Program-made: the position numbers and the translations under genes
Assembly: GCA_943326015.2 (NCBI GenBank)
Contig: CALPRQ020000009.1
Span: forward strand, 28,653 to 92,652
Reading direction: 5' to 3'
Length of the DNA stretch: 64,000 bases
Source: Chitinophaga pinensis
GTDB lineage: Bacteria > Pseudomonadota > Gammaproteobacteria > Burkholderiales > Burkholderiaceae_C
Notes under the pieces: generated by a model
Seen by the model: the letters and a program-made list of their open reading frames with translations, nothing else
The model's database searches: none
What the model was told of the DNA's origin: nothing
Shown: piece by piece, positions 10,883-19,119 of the stretch
Layout of the letters: each line of letters opens with the position of its first letter
Position numbering within the stretch: the first letter of the stretch is position 1

Positions 10883-11881
10883 ATGAAGCCATCCCACCAC
10901 AACCCGCTGCGGCGCCGGATGCTGGGGAGCGCAGCAGCCGCCCTCTGCACCTTGGGTGCGCTCAGCCCCCTGCAGGCCCAGACTTCCAGCTGGCCGAACG
11001 CCAAGCCGATCCGGCTGGTGGTCGGCTTTGCTGCCGGTGGCACGACCGACGTGATGGCGCGCATCGTTGCCAAGTCGCTGAGCGATTCACTGGGTCAGAG
11101 CGTGGTGGTCGACAACAAGCCGGGCGCCAGCAGCAACGTGGCCGCCAGCGAGGTCATCCGCGCCCAGCCCGACGGCTACACCTTCCTGGTTGCACCGACC
11201 TCGACCGAGACGGCCAACCCCTACCTGTTCAAGCAGACCATCAATCCGGCCCGGGACCTGACCCCGATCGCCGGCATCGGCCGCAGCCAGATGTACCTGG
11301 TCGTCAAGCCGCAATCGACATTCAAGGACGCACGCGAACTGGTCGACTTCGCGCGCAAGAACCCGGGCAAGCTGTCCTATGCCTCGTCCGGCGCCGGCAC
11401 GCCACCGCATCTGGCGGCCGAACTGTTCAAGCAGGCAGCGGGCATCTTCGCGGTGCATATCCCCTACCGTGGCGCCGCGCCCGCGCTGCAGGACGTGCTG
11501 GGCGGCCAGGCCGACTACGTGATGGACCCCGGCATCGCCTTCCCCCATGTCAGATCGGGCAAGGCGCGCATGCTGGCGGTCGCCGGCTCCAGGCGCTCGC
11601 CCTTCTTCCCCCAGGTGCCGACACTGAGCGAACTCGGCTTCAAGGCCGAACTCGACCTCTGGTTCGGCCTGTGGTCGCCCAACGGCACCCCGGCTGATAT
11701 CAACGCCCGCATGGCGCGGGAAATCGCCAAGGCACTGACCCAGGCGCAGAGCAAGGAACGCTACGATGCGCTGGGCGCAGAACCGGTCGGCCTCGACACG
11801 GCCGAATTCAAGGCCCTGCTCGCCAGCGAGGCCAGGCAGCTTTCGAGCCTGATCCGCGAAAAGAACATCAGCGCCGATTAG
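10883..11881 (+). CDS. Bug/TctC-type tripartite tricarboxylate transporter substrate-binding protein
   Basis: This 332-residue periplasmic solute-binding protein has an N-terminal export signal (MKPSHHNPLRRRMLGSAA..., cleavage likely after LQAQ near residue 34; the RRR start makes Tat export possible). The mature part has Bug-family features: PIRLVVGFAAGGTTDVMAR, DNKPGASSN and IPYRGAAPALQDVLGGQ. Bug proteins bind organic acids for TTT transporters or signalling; no tctA/tctB membrane genes are nearby, so it is an orphan. AGGAGA sits 7-12 bases before the ATG. Sharing the operator with leucine catabolism genes suggests a branched-chain acid ligand, but that is inference. Confidence 0.92.
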   Translation: MKPSHHNPLRRRMLGSAAAALCTLGALSPLQAQTSSWPNAKPIRLVVGFAAGGTTDVMARIVAKSLSDSLGQSVVVDNKPGASSNVAASEVIRAQPDGYTFLVAPTSTETANPYLFKQTINPARDLTPIAGIGRSQMYLVVKPQSTFKDARELVDFARKNPGKLSYASSGAGTPPHLAAELFKQAAGIFAVHIPYRGAAPALQDVLGGQADYVMDPGIAFPHVRSGKARMLAVAGSRRSPFFPQVPTLSELGFKAELDLWFGLWSPNGTPADINARMAREIAKALTQAQSKERYDALGAEPVGLDTAEFKALLASEARQLSSLIREKNISAD

Positions 11882-11920
11882 AACCCGGACGCTGCGCCAG
11901 CACATCGACCGCAGCTGAAC

Positions 11921-11950
11921 AGACCCCGGACCGCAAGGCCGGGGTCTTGT
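11921..11950 (+). terminator. rho-independent terminator after the Bug gene
   Basis: AGACCCCGGAC and GGCCGGGGTCT form a stem of about ten pairs followed by TTGT. The T-run is short, so efficiency is uncertain. Confidence 0.65.
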
Positions 11951-12011
11951 CATTGGCGGCCTGCGCAGACGCCGAGTTTCATCTAATTAAAGTGAAACCA
12001 ATCTGCCAACA

Positions 12012-12040
12012 TTGACAAAACAAAGGGTTTACCCTAATAT
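12012..12040 (+). promoter_or_regulatory. near-consensus sigma70 promoter
   Basis: TTGACA at 12012-12017 and TAATAT at 12035-12040 are separated by 17 bp, in an AT-rich stretch unusual for this window. The spacer ends with GGGTTTACCC (12025-12034), a near-palindrome that could be an operator. The downstream ATG is at 12076. Confidence 0.8.
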
Positions 12041-12075
12041 TCAGGTCTTATTCCAAAACACGCAGGATGTTCCCC

Positions 12076-12318
12076 ATGACCGCGCTGCAGCAACAGTTTG
12101 CCGAAGCCATACACCCCGCCTTCACCCAGGCTTTCAGCCAGGCCGCCGAGCTGACCAGGCGTCCGATGGCCGTGCCGTTCGAGGCAGCCAGGCAGCAGTA
12201 CTCGCTGGCCGTCAGGGTCGGCCTGCAGCCCAACTCCATGCTGGCCTACCGCGACCACTTCAAGACGCTGGACCAGCTGGAAAAGGCCACCCTCGGCCCG
12301 TTCGCGCGTCAGATCTGA
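12076..12318 (+). CDS. small protein of unknown function
   Basis: This 80-residue protein is not recognised. It is mostly helical in appearance, with an N-terminal Gln/Ala-rich segment (TALQQQFAEAIHPAFTQAF), no signal peptide and no cysteines. AGGA lies 9-12 bases before the ATG at 12076; a second in-frame ATG at 12067 overlaps that ribosome site, so 12076 is preferred. The strong promoter implies abundant expression. A phasin-like or granule-associated role is conceivable from size and helix content, but nothing proves it. Its stop codon abuts the stop of the convergent asparaginase gene with no base between. Confidence 0.6.
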   Translation: MTALQQQFAEAIHPAFTQAFSQAAELTRRPMAVPFEAARQQYSLAVRVGLQPNSMLAYRDHFKTLDQLEKATLGPFARQI

Positions 12319-13362
12319 TCAGGCGCTAATGACTGCATCGGACGGGAGCGGACCGCCGGTCAGATCCTGAAGCAGGTCAAGCAGCAGCGCCAGCCGCGCC
12401 TGCGCTGGCGGCAAGGCCACAGCAGGGATAACCTGGTCGCCAGCGGACACGACCCGGCCCGAAGCACAGCGCGTCGTGCGCCAGACCCGGATTCCGGCGG
12501 CCTGCGCCTCCAGCAAGGCAGCCAGCAGGTCAGCGTGCAGGGTGGCGTTGCCGGTGCCGGCCACGACCAGACCCTGCAGGCGATCGGCCCGCTCACGGCC
12601 TTGGGCCGCGTCCTGCGCCAGCAGCGCGCGCACCAGCCAGCCGTCAGCGCCGCCGTGGCTGAACAGGCATTCGACGCGCGGCCAAGGCTGGCGCGCCAGC
12701 AGCCTGGGCAGCAGTTTGCTGTCTTGCTCGGCACCCGCAGCGAGCCAGGGCTGGAACAAGGTACAGGCGCCCTGCTCCACCAGCCCCAGCGGCCCGGCAT
12801 CGCCCGAATCAAAGGCGTCGAGCCGGTAATGATGGACCTTGCGCACCGCCAGCCCGGAATGGATGCGGCCGGCGCAGACCGCCAGCACGCCGCGCGCGCC
12901 CGGCTGTGCCGCCACCAGCAAGGCATCGGCCAGATTCTGCGGCCCGTCGGGCGCCAGCGCCGTGGCCGGGCGCATGGCGCAGGTCAGCACCACCGGCTTG
13001 GCTGGCGCCAGCACGCGCTGCAGCAGGTAGGCGGTCTCCTCCAAGGTGTCGGTGCCATGCGTGATGACGATGCCGCGCACCTCGGGCTGCAACAGACACT
13101 GGCTCACACGCGCCAGCAACAGGCGCCAGACCTCGGGCCCCATGTCCTTGCTGTCGATCTGCGCCAGCTGCTCGGTCTGCACGCCCAGGCCCGCCGGCAC
13201 CGGGATGCCGGCCAGCAGATCGCCGACCGCGACCTCGCCGGCCCGATAACCGACATGGTCATCACGCTGCACGGCCCGGCCCGCGATCGTGCCGCCGGTA
13301 CCCAGCACCAGCAGCCGGTCGGGCGGGGACGGGTCATCTCGCGGCTCGACGTTCGAACTCAA
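12319..13362 (-). CDS. L-asparaginase, TTG start
   Basis: This 347-residue hydrolase converts L-asparagine to aspartate and ammonia. The two threonine motifs of the family are present: LGTGGTIAG near the N-terminus and ITHGTDTLEETAYLL near residue 100. No signal peptide is visible, so a cytoplasmic enzyme is likely. The frame is open to 13788, but that upstream part lies over the coding region of the next gene. The best start is TTG at 13362, with AGGAGA 7-12 bases before it and only 14 bases after the stop of the upstream membrane protein gene, suggesting a two-gene operon. Confidence 0.9.
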   Translation of the reverse strand: MSSNVEPRDDPSPPDRLLVLGTGGTIAGRAVQRDDHVGYRAGEVAVGDLLAGIPVPAGLGVQTEQLAQIDSKDMGPEVWRLLLARVSQCLLQPEVRGIVITHGTDTLEETAYLLQRVLAPAKPVVLTCAMRPATALAPDGPQNLADALLVAAQPGARGVLAVCAGRIHSGLAVRKVHHYRLDAFDSGDAGPLGLVEQGACTLFQPWLAAGAEQDSKLLPRLLARQPWPRVECLFSHGGADGWLVRALLAQDAAQGRERADRLQGLVVAGTGNATLHADLLAALLEAQAAGIRVWRTTRCASGRVVSAGDQVIPAVALPPAQARLALLLDLLQDLTGGPLPSDAVISA

Positions 13363-13376
13363 GACAGGTCTCCTGT

Positions 13377-13916
13377 TCAGGAACGCAAGCGCTGCAGCGA
13401 CAGGTCCCAGACCTGCGACAACCAGGCCTGGAGCTGGACCGATGGCTGAAAGTTGATCACACCCGCCCAATGCAGCGACAAGGCGCCCGCCAGCCAACTG
13501 AACCACACCATCGGCCAGACCATCTGGTCGCCGCGCCACCAGTTGAGCGTCACGCGCTGGCGAAACGGATGCAGAAAGCGGATGCCAGAAGGATTGGGCA
13601 GGTCCATGGCCAGGTGAACCAGCGCTCCGACCACAAAGCCCAGCAAGGCCGAGGTCCAGAGATTCTCCTGCAGCGACAGCAAGGCCCAACTGAACAGCGC
13701 GCCCCAGAGCAGCAACCAGTGGGTCCAGGTGCGGTGCGGGATGATGCTGTGGCGAATGCCCTTCTTGAACCAGGCAATCTCCAGCCAATCAGGGGCCGTG
13801 GCTCCAGGGAACGCCAGCGCAGCCGCCAGCCAGGGCGAGCCGTGATGGGCATGCGCGATGGAATAAGCAATTGCGGCAGCCCCCAGGCTGGTGGCGCGAT
13901 GCCCGGTAAGAGTCAT
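13377..13916 (-). CDS. YdjM-family membrane-bound metal-dependent hydrolase-like protein
   Basis: This 179-residue inner-membrane protein resembles the YdjM/DUF457 family: an N-terminal GHRATSLGAAAIAY, a short Pro-Asp motif (ATAPDWLE), the conserved HRTWTHW motif, and at least three hydrophobic helices. The HLAMDLPNPSGIRFL segment near residue 110 fits the second conserved His/Asp region. The ATG at 13916 gives the usual MTLTGHR start; six more residues upstream are possible. The biochemical function of this family is not established. It lies just upstream of the asparaginase gene. Confidence 0.8.
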   Translation of the reverse strand: MTLTGHRATSLGAAAIAYSIAHAHHGSPWLAAALAFPGATAPDWLEIAWFKKGIRHSIIPHRTWTHWLLLWGALFSWALLSLQENLWTSALLGFVVGALVHLAMDLPNPSGIRFLHPFRQRVTLNWWRGDQMVWPMVWFSWLAGALSLHWAGVINFQPSVQLQAWLSQVWDLSLQRLRS

Positions 13917-14025
13917 GATTTTCAGAGGTAACAAGGTTAAAGCGGTGAATTTCCGCCCGGCTTCAAGGCCGCGAGTATGACACTCCTAGTACAACGACCA
14001 TGGCAACCCGGGCTGACGACCCTGC

Positions 14026-14039
14026 TTGACGGGGGTCAA
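14026..14039. promoter_or_regulatory. possible CRP/FNR-family box
   Basis: TTGACGGGGGTCAA is a perfect inverted repeat, TTGAC-N4-GTCAA, the form bound by FNR/FixK/NNR-type regulators (consensus TTGAT-N4-ATCAA). It lies 75 bp before the FabG-like start codon. No good -10 could be aligned with it, so its role is uncertain. Confidence 0.4.
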
Positions 14040-14114
14040 ACATGGGGCCTGCGGCCTTAGCCAGCCCGGCCGATCTTTGGCATGATGGAAGTTCAACCAC
14101 CAAGAGGAAATTGC

Positions 14115-14858
14115 ATGAAGCGACTCGAAGGAAAAGTCTCCCTGATCACCGGCGCCGGCCAGGGCATAGGCGAAGCCACCGCGCTCAAGTTCGCGCGCGA
14201 GGGCGCGGTCGTGATCATCTGCGATGTCAAGCAGGCCCAGGTGGATGCCGTGGCGCAGGCCTGCCGCGCCGCCGGCGCGCAGGCCGACGGCTACGTGATG
14301 GACGTGACCGACCGGGCGCAGGTCGATGCGGTTGTCGCTCAAACCCTTGCCAAGCACGGCCGCATCGACGTGCTGGTCAACAACGCCGGCATCACGCAGG
14401 ACGCGCGGCTGCAGAAGATGACGATCGAGCAGTTCGACAGCGTGATCGACGTCAACCTGCGCGGCGTCTTCCACTGCTCGCAGGCCGTCGCCAGCCACAT
14501 GACGGGCCAGGGCAGCGGCGTGATCCTCAACGCCTCGTCCATCGTCGGCCTCTACGGCAACTTCGGCCAGACCAACTACGCGGCGACCAAGTTCGGCGTG
14601 ATCGGCTTCACCAAGACCTGGGCGCGCGAACTCAGCCCCAAGGGCGTGCGCGTCAACGCCGTCTGCCCCGGCTTCATCACGACGCCGATGCTGGCGACCG
14701 TCCCGGACAAGGTGCTCGACGAGCTCGCGGCCAAGGTGCCGCTCAAGCGCCTGGGCAAGGCCGAGGAGATCGCCAACACCTACGCCTTCCTGGCCAGCGA
14801 CGAGGCCAGCTACATCAACGGCGCCGTGATCGAGGTCGACGGCGGCCTGACGCTCTGA
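14115..14858 (+). CDS. fabG: 3-oxoacyl-ACP reductase-like short-chain dehydrogenase
   Basis: This 247-residue classical SDR has the NAD(P)-binding [10 protein letters not shown] motif, [10 protein letters not shown], the catalytic Ser in NASSIVG, and the Tyr-x3-Lys in NYAATKFG. The C-terminus ends with [13 protein letters not shown], as in FabG. FabG and acetoacetyl-CoA reductase (PhbB) are hard to separate by motif. The gene is not in a fatty-acid synthesis cluster, so it may be a paralogue. AAGAGGAA precedes the ATG at 14115; an in-frame ATG 33 bases upstream lies before that ribosome site. A chromate-transporter pair follows. Confidence 0.85.
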   Translation: MKRLEGKVSLITGAGQGIGEATALKFAREGAVVIICDVKQAQVDAVAQACRAAGAQADGYVMDVTDRAQVDAVVAQTLAKHGRIDVLVNNAGITQDARLQKMTIEQFDSVIDVNLRGVFHCSQAVASHMTGQGSGVILNASSIVGLYGNFGQTNYAATKFGVIGFTKTWARELSPKGVRVNAVCPGFITTPMLATVPDKVLDELAAKVPLKRLGKAEEIANTYAFLASDEASYINGAVIEVDGGLTL

Positions 14859-14880
14859 TCCTGGGCGAAAATCGGCGGTG

Positions 14881-15531
14881 ATGAACGCCCCAGCACCGCC
14901 AACCCTGCCTGCCTCCTCCCGCTCTCCCGGGTCCGACCCGGGTCCCCAGACCGAACAGCCGCGCTCGCGCGCGGACCTGTTCTGGTCGTTCAACTGGCTC
15001 GCGCTGCAGGGCTTCGGTGGCCTGCTGGCGGTCGTGCAGCGCGAACTGGTCGAGAAAAAGCGCTGGTACACGCGCGAGCAGTTCCTGGAGGAATGGGCCG
15101 TGGCCCAGATCATGCCGGGGCCCAACGTCGTCAACCTCGGCATGACCCTGGGTGCGCGGCATTTCGGCCTGTCGGGCGCGCTGGCCGTGCTGTTCGGGCT
15201 GCTGACGCTGCCGCTGCTGCTCGTGCTCACCCTCGCGGTGCTCTACAGCGGCGTGGCCGAGCATGAGGTCGTGCGCGGGGCGCTGCGCGGCATGGGCGCG
15301 GTCTCCGCCGGGCTGATCCTGGCGACCGCGCTCAAGCTGGCGCCAGCGCTGAAGACCAACCCGATCGGCCCCACGGTCTGCGCGCTGCTTGCGCTGGCCT
15401 GCTTCGCCGCGGTCGCGCTGCTGCGCCTGCCGCTGGCCTGGGTACTGCTCGCCGTCGGCGGCATGGCCTGGTTCTGGGCAGCGCGCTGCATCCGGCGCGC
15501 CGACAAGCTGCGCGCAGGGGAACATTCATGA
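14881..15531 (+). CDS. chromate transporter, first half-size CHR subunit
   Basis: This 216-residue membrane protein carries one CHR domain: LALQGFGGLLAVVQRELVEK and VAQIMPGPNVVNLGMTLG are typical of ChrA halves, and several hydrophobic helices follow. A proline-rich 35-residue tail precedes the domain. GTG at 14878 immediately before the ATG is an alternative start. The stop overlaps the ATG of the next gene by 4 bases, so the two half proteins are probably made together and function as a heteromeric short-chain transporter. Chromate efflux is inferred from the family. Confidence 0.87.
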   Translation: MNAPAPPTLPASSRSPGSDPGPQTEQPRSRADLFWSFNWLALQGFGGLLAVVQRELVEKKRWYTREQFLEEWAVAQIMPGPNVVNLGMTLGARHFGLSGALAVLFGLLTLPLLLVLTLAVLYSGVAEHEVVRGALRGMGAVSAGLILATALKLAPALKTNPIGPTVCALLALACFAAVALLRLPLAWVLLAVGGMAWFWAARCIRRADKLRAGEHS

Positions 15532-16109
15532 ACGGAATCGCCGACTGGTTCGCGCTGTTCGCGCATTTCGCCAGCCTGTCGCTGCTGGGTGTCGGCGGTG
15601 CGCTGACCACCTCGCCCGAAATGCAGCGCTTCCTGGTGCAACAGCAGCACTGGCTCAGCCACGAGCAGTTCGCCTCGTCCATCGTGCTGGCACAGGCCGC
15701 GCCTGGCCCCAACATCCTGTTCGTCGCACTGATGGGCTGGCAGGTCGGACTCAATGCCGGCGGCGGACTGGCTGCAGGCCCGCAGGCCTGGCTGCTGGCG
15801 CTGCTCGGGTTGCTGCTCGCGATGCTCGGCTGCCTGCTGCCATCCTGCACGCTGAACTACCTGGCCACGCGCTGGGCGCACCGCAACCAGCAGCTGCTGG
15901 TGGTACGCGCCTTCAAGACCGGCATGGCGCCGGTCGTGATCGGTCTGCTGCTGGCGCTGGGCTGGCTGCTCGGCATGGCGCCGCCCGAGAGCAACTGGCC
16001 GCTGTGGGCGCTGACCGCGGCGACCACGCTGCTGATCTGGCAGACGCGGGTGCACCTGCTGTGGCTGATAGCCGCCGGTGCGCTGCTCGGCGGCTACGGG
16101 CTGGTCTGA
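15528..16109 (+). CDS. chromate transporter, second half-size CHR subunit
   Basis: This 193-residue membrane protein has the second CHR domain: SLLGVGGALTTSPEMQRFLV and VLAQAAPGPNILFVALMGWQ mirror the first-half motifs. About six hydrophobic helices follow. The start ATGA overlaps the preceding gene's stop. Short-chain CHR genes usually occur as such tandem pairs, whose products sit with opposite membrane topology. It converges on the lipoprotein gene, 21 bases away. Confidence 0.87.
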   Translation: MNGIADWFALFAHFASLSLLGVGGALTTSPEMQRFLVQQQHWLSHEQFASSIVLAQAAPGPNILFVALMGWQVGLNAGGGLAAGPQAWLLALLGLLLAMLGCLLPSCTLNYLATRWAHRNQQLLVVRAFKTGMAPVVIGLLLALGWLLGMAPPESNWPLWALTAATTLLIWQTRVHLLWLIAAGALLGGYGLV

Positions 16110-16130
16110 AGTCGGCCGCCGACCAGCGGA

Positions 16131-16469
16131 TCAATGCGGGTTGTCGAAGAACACCGCGTTGGTGTAGTCGCTGATCTCGAAATAGACCTTCTTCTCGCCC
16201 GGGTCGGCCTGGAAGTTCAGGTTCTCGTCGAGCACGCCGTAGCCGTAGCGATAAGCACGCGGGGTCTTGTCGTCGGTGCCCAGCGCGGTGCTCATCTTGT
16301 CGACCTTGAGGAAGCGGCGCACCAGCTTGTCGCCGGCGTAGACCTCGAGCACGCCATCGGTGCCGGTCCAGTTCTGGATGCCGCGGCCGATCTTGTTCTG
16401 CTGCTCCTGGGTGCAGCCAGCCAGCAGCGCGACCGTGACAGCCGCCAGAGTGAGGGTAAACCGCTTCAT
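16131..16469 (-). CDS. small lipoprotein of unknown function
   Basis: This 112-residue protein has a lipoprotein signal peptide with lipobox LLAGC (Cys about residue 18). The mature part is short (YAGDKLVRRFLKVDKMSTAL, and the C-terminal YFEISDYTNAVFFDNPH). The start at 16469 has AAAGGAG 5-11 bases upstream; a longer frame upstream lies over rlmB. It follows rlmB by 10 bases on the same strand. I do not recognise the family; similar small lipoproteins are common next to rlmB in Burkholderiales, but that is a recollection rather than evidence. Confidence 0.7.
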   Translation of the reverse strand: MKRFTLTLAAVTVALLAGCTQEQQNKIGRGIQNWTGTDGVLEVYAGDKLVRRFLKVDKMSTALGTDDKTPRAYRYGYGVLDENLNFQADPGEKKVYFEISDYTNAVFFDNPH

Positions 16470-16479
16470 GGTGCTCCTT

Positions 16480-17223
16480 TCAGCCGCGCTGGCGCAGCGC
16501 TTCGTACAGGCAGACGGCGCTGGCGACCGAGACGTTGAGACTCTCGACCGCACCCTTCATCGGGATGCTGATGAGGTCGTCGCAGGTCTTGCGCGTGAGC
16601 TGGCGCATGCCCGGACCCTCGGCGCCGAGCACCAACGCGACCGGCCCCTTGAGGTCGGCTTGGTAGACCGTCTTGTCGGCGTCGTCGCTGGTGCCGATGA
16701 TCCAGATGTTGCGCTCCTTGAGCTCGTTCAGGGTGCGCGCCAGGTTGGTGACCATGAAATAGGGCATGGTCTCGGCCGCGCCGCTGGCGACCTTGGCCAC
16801 CGTCGCATTGATGCCGGCCGCATGGTCCTTGGGCGCGATCACCGCGTGCGCACCAGCACCATCGGCCACCCGCAGGCAGGCGCCGAGGTTGTGCGGATCG
16901 GTCACACCGTCGAGCACCAGCAGCAGCGGCGCAATGCCGTCGGCTTCGAGCTGCTCCAGCAGCTCGTCGAGCGACTTCACCTGCGCGACCTCGTTGACGC
17001 GGGCCGCGACGCCCTGGTGGCCGTGGCTGCCACAGAGCTTGGCGAGGCGCAGGCTGTCGGCCTCGATCAGCCGGGCGCCCGCCTCCTTGGCGCGATCGAT
17101 GAACTGGCGCATGCGCGCATCGCGCCGGCTGGATTCGTAATAGATCTCGATGATGGACTGCGGCGCGGTTTTCAGGCGCACGCCGACGGCGTGAAAGCCG
17201 AACAATACTTTGGGGGAGGACAT
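16480..17223 (-). CDS. rlmB: 23S rRNA (guanosine2251-2'-O)-methyltransferase
   Basis: This 247-residue SpoU-family methyltransferase modifies G2251 in the peptidyl-transferase P loop using S-adenosylmethionine. An N-terminal substrate-binding domain (about 1-75, [13 protein letters not shown]) precedes a knotted SPOUT domain with [29 protein letters not shown] and [18 protein letters not shown], the three family motifs. The length is normal. The ATG at 17223 is chosen because the frame upstream extends into an intergenic region without homology. Confidence 0.93.
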   Translation of the reverse strand: MSSPKVLFGFHAVGVRLKTAPQSIIEIYYESSRRDARMRQFIDRAKEAGARLIEADSLRLAKLCGSHGHQGVAARVNEVAQVKSLDELLEQLEADGIAPLLLVLDGVTDPHNLGACLRVADGAGAHAVIAPKDHAAGINATVAKVASGAAETMPYFMVTNLARTLNELKERNIWIIGTSDDADKTVYQADLKGPVALVLGAEGPGMRQLTRKTCDDLISIPMKGAVESLNVSVASAVCLYEALRQRG

Positions 17224-17293
17224 GCCCCCAATTATCAGGCCTGATCGGGCCTGGCGCGCATCCACGCATCCTGCGGTGCCCGGTTCAGTCCGT

Positions 17294-17983
17294 TCAGCCA
17301 GCCAGCGGCGCCAGCTCGGTGGCACGACCGGCCTCGATCTCGATGCGGCGCTCGCAGCGCTGCGCGATCGCGCGGTCATGCGTGACCAGCACCAGCGTCG
17401 TGCCCTGCTCGCGATTGAGCTCGAACATCAGCGCCATGACCTTCTCGCCGGTGGCGAAGTCCAGGCTGCCGGTGGGCTCATCGGCCAGCAGCAAGGCGGG
17501 CTCGACGACGAAGGCGCGCGCGAGCGCGACGCGCTGCTGCTCGCCGCCCGACAGCAGGCGCGGGTAATGACCAAGCCGCTCGCCCAGGCCCACGCGCTGC
17601 AGCATGCGGGTGGCGGCGGCACGCGCGTCGCGCCGCCCGGCGAGCTCGAGCGGCAGCATCACGTTCTCGAGCGCGCTCAGGTTGGCCAGCAGCTGGAAGC
17701 TCTGGAACACGAAGCCGACCTGACGCGAGCGCAACGCGGCGCGTTCGTCCTCGTCGAGCGCGAACAGGTTTTCTGCGGCCAGCAGCACCTGGCCGGAGGT
17801 CGGCGTATCGAGCCCGGCCAGGATCGACAGCAGCGTGCTCTTGCCCGAGCCCGAGGCACCGACGATGGCGACCGTCTCGCCGCGCCGCAAGGTGAAATCG
17901 ACATCGCGCAAAATGTCCAGCGTGCCGCCGCTATCGGTCACTGACTTGGACAGGCGCTGCACGGCAAGGATGAGATCTGACAT
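17294..17983 (-). CDS. ybbA: ABC transporter ATP-binding protein, LolD/YbbA type
   Basis: This 229-residue ATPase has Walker [10 protein letters not shown], the signature [15 protein letters not shown], Walker [10 protein letters not shown] and an H-loop VTHD. It matches the LolD/YbbA subgroup that partners MacB/FtsX-like permeases. The permease gene is not adjacent here. Its ATG (17981-17983) shares two bases with the divergent tesA ATG, as in the known ybbA-tesA arrangement of E. coli but tighter. The longer frame upstream is antisense to tesA. Confidence 0.9.
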   Translation of the reverse strand: MSDLILAVQRLSKSVTDSGGTLDILRDVDFTLRRGETVAIVGASGSGKSTLLSILAGLDTPTSGQVLLAAENLFALDEDERAALRSRQVGFVFQSFQLLANLSALENVMLPLELAGRRDARAAATRMLQRVGLGERLGHYPRLLSGGEQQRVALARAFVVEPALLLADEPTGSLDFATGEKVMALMFELNREQGTTLVLVTHDRAIAQRCERRIEIEAGRATELAPLAG

Positions 17984-18650
17984 GGAAAGGCTTTCCCGAT
18001 TGAACCGACGACACTTTAACTCGCGCCTGGGCGCGTTGCTGCTGGCGGGGTCATGCGCTGCCACCCTGCCGGCGCTGGCGGCCGAACCCAGGCGAGTGCT
18101 GATCGTCGGTGATTCGCTGAGCGCCGAATACGGCCTGCGGCGCGGCAGCGGCTGGGCCACGCTGCTGCAGCAGCGGCTCGACCAGCAGCGGCCGGACTGG
18201 CAGGTCGTCAACGCCAGCATCAGCGGCGACACCACCTCGGGCGGCCGCTCGCGCCTGCCCGCGCTGCTCAAGCAGCATCGACCGGCGCTGGTCGTGATCG
18301 AACTCGGAGCCAACGACGCGCTGCGTGGGCTACCACTGGATCTGACGCGCGACAACCTGGGCGCCATGGCGCGGTCGGCGCGCGAAGCCGGAGCGCGCGT
18401 GCTGCTGCTGGGCATGCAGGTGCCGCCGAACTACGGCGCGCGCCACGCCGAACAGTTCCAGCAGCTCTATGCCGAGGTGGCCAAGGCCGAAAAAGTCGCG
18501 CTACTGTCCTTCTTCCTGGCGGGCGTGGCCGACGCAGCGAACCCGGCCCCCCTGTTCCAGGCCGACCGCCTGCATCCGAACGAGGCGGCTCAGCCCAGGA
18601 TGCTCGACAACGTCTGGGGCGAGTTGAGGCGGCTGCTCAACGCACGCTGA
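17982..18650 (+). CDS. tesA: arylesterase / multifunctional thioesterase, SGNH hydrolase
   Basis: This 222-residue periplasmic esterase has block [10 protein letters not shown] with the catalytic Ser, a block III GAND in [11 protein letters not shown], and block [10 protein letters not shown] with the catalytic Asp/His. The signal peptide contains [15 protein letters not shown]; cleavage is likely after LPALA. The ATG at 17982 overlaps the ybbA start; a TTG at 18000 (giving the NRRHFNSR start) is a reasonable alternative. AAGGA lies about 11 bases upstream of the ATG. The 3' end overlaps creA tail-to-tail by 14 bases. Confidence 0.92.
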   Translation: MERLSRLNRRHFNSRLGALLLAGSCAATLPALAAEPRRVLIVGDSLSAEYGLRRGSGWATLLQQRLDQQRPDWQVVNASISGDTTSGGRSRLPALLKQHRPALVVIELGANDALRGLPLDLTRDNLGAMARSAREAGARVLLLGMQVPPNYGARHAEQFQQLYAEVAKAEKVALLSFFLAGVADAANPAPLFQADRLHPNEAAQPRMLDNVWGELRRLLNAR

Positions 18651-19092
18651 GTTGGCTGCTGGCTGGCAGCGGCACGGCGGTCACGCTGTTCTTCGGACTG
18701 CCATCGATCAGGCGATCGGAATAGGTCAGGTAGATCAGCGCGTTGCGCTTGCTGTCGACCATGCGCACGACGCGCTGGCGCTTGAACAGGATCGAGGTCT
18801 TCTCGGAAAACACCTCCTCCTGCCTGGGCAAGGCGCCGTTGATGGTGATGGCACCGACCTGACGACAGGCGATCGACGCCTCGGCCTTGTCCTCGGCCAG
18901 CCCGAGGGCTCCGCCAATGCCGCCGGTCTTGGCGCGCGAGAGGTAGCAGGCGACCCCGGCGACCTTGGGGTCATCGAACACCTCGACGATGACCTTGTGG
19001 TCGGGGCCGATCAGCTTGAAGGCCGTGTCGACGCTGCCGATCAGTTCGGCGTGGGCGGCGAGGGGAAGCAGCAACAACAATAAGAAACGCAT
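18637..19092 (-). CDS. creA: CreA family protein
   Basis: This 151-residue protein has a short signal peptide ([15 protein letters not shown]) and the CreA core: [45 protein letters not shown] and [19 protein letters not shown]. Two cysteines, in ACYLS and IACRQ, may form a disulfide in the periplasm. Its function is unknown despite the E. coli name. It is the last core gene before the accessory island, which starts 27 bases beyond its start codon. Confidence 0.9.
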   Translation of the reverse strand: MRFLLLLLLPLAAHAELIGSVDTAFKLIGPDHKVIVEVFDDPKVAGVACYLSRAKTGGIGGALGLAEDKAEASIACRQVGAITINGALPRQEEVFSEKTSILFKRQRVVRMVDSKRNALIYLTYSDRLIDGSPKNSVTAVPLPASSQLSVR

Positions 19093-19119
19093 AAATTCTC
19101 AGCTCTGGTTCAAGAAAAA

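Noticed and set aside
12319..13788. 489-residue asparaginase reading
   Set aside because: The extra N-terminal part runs over the YdjM-like gene on the same strand in another frame. TTG at 13362 with AGGAGA is better.
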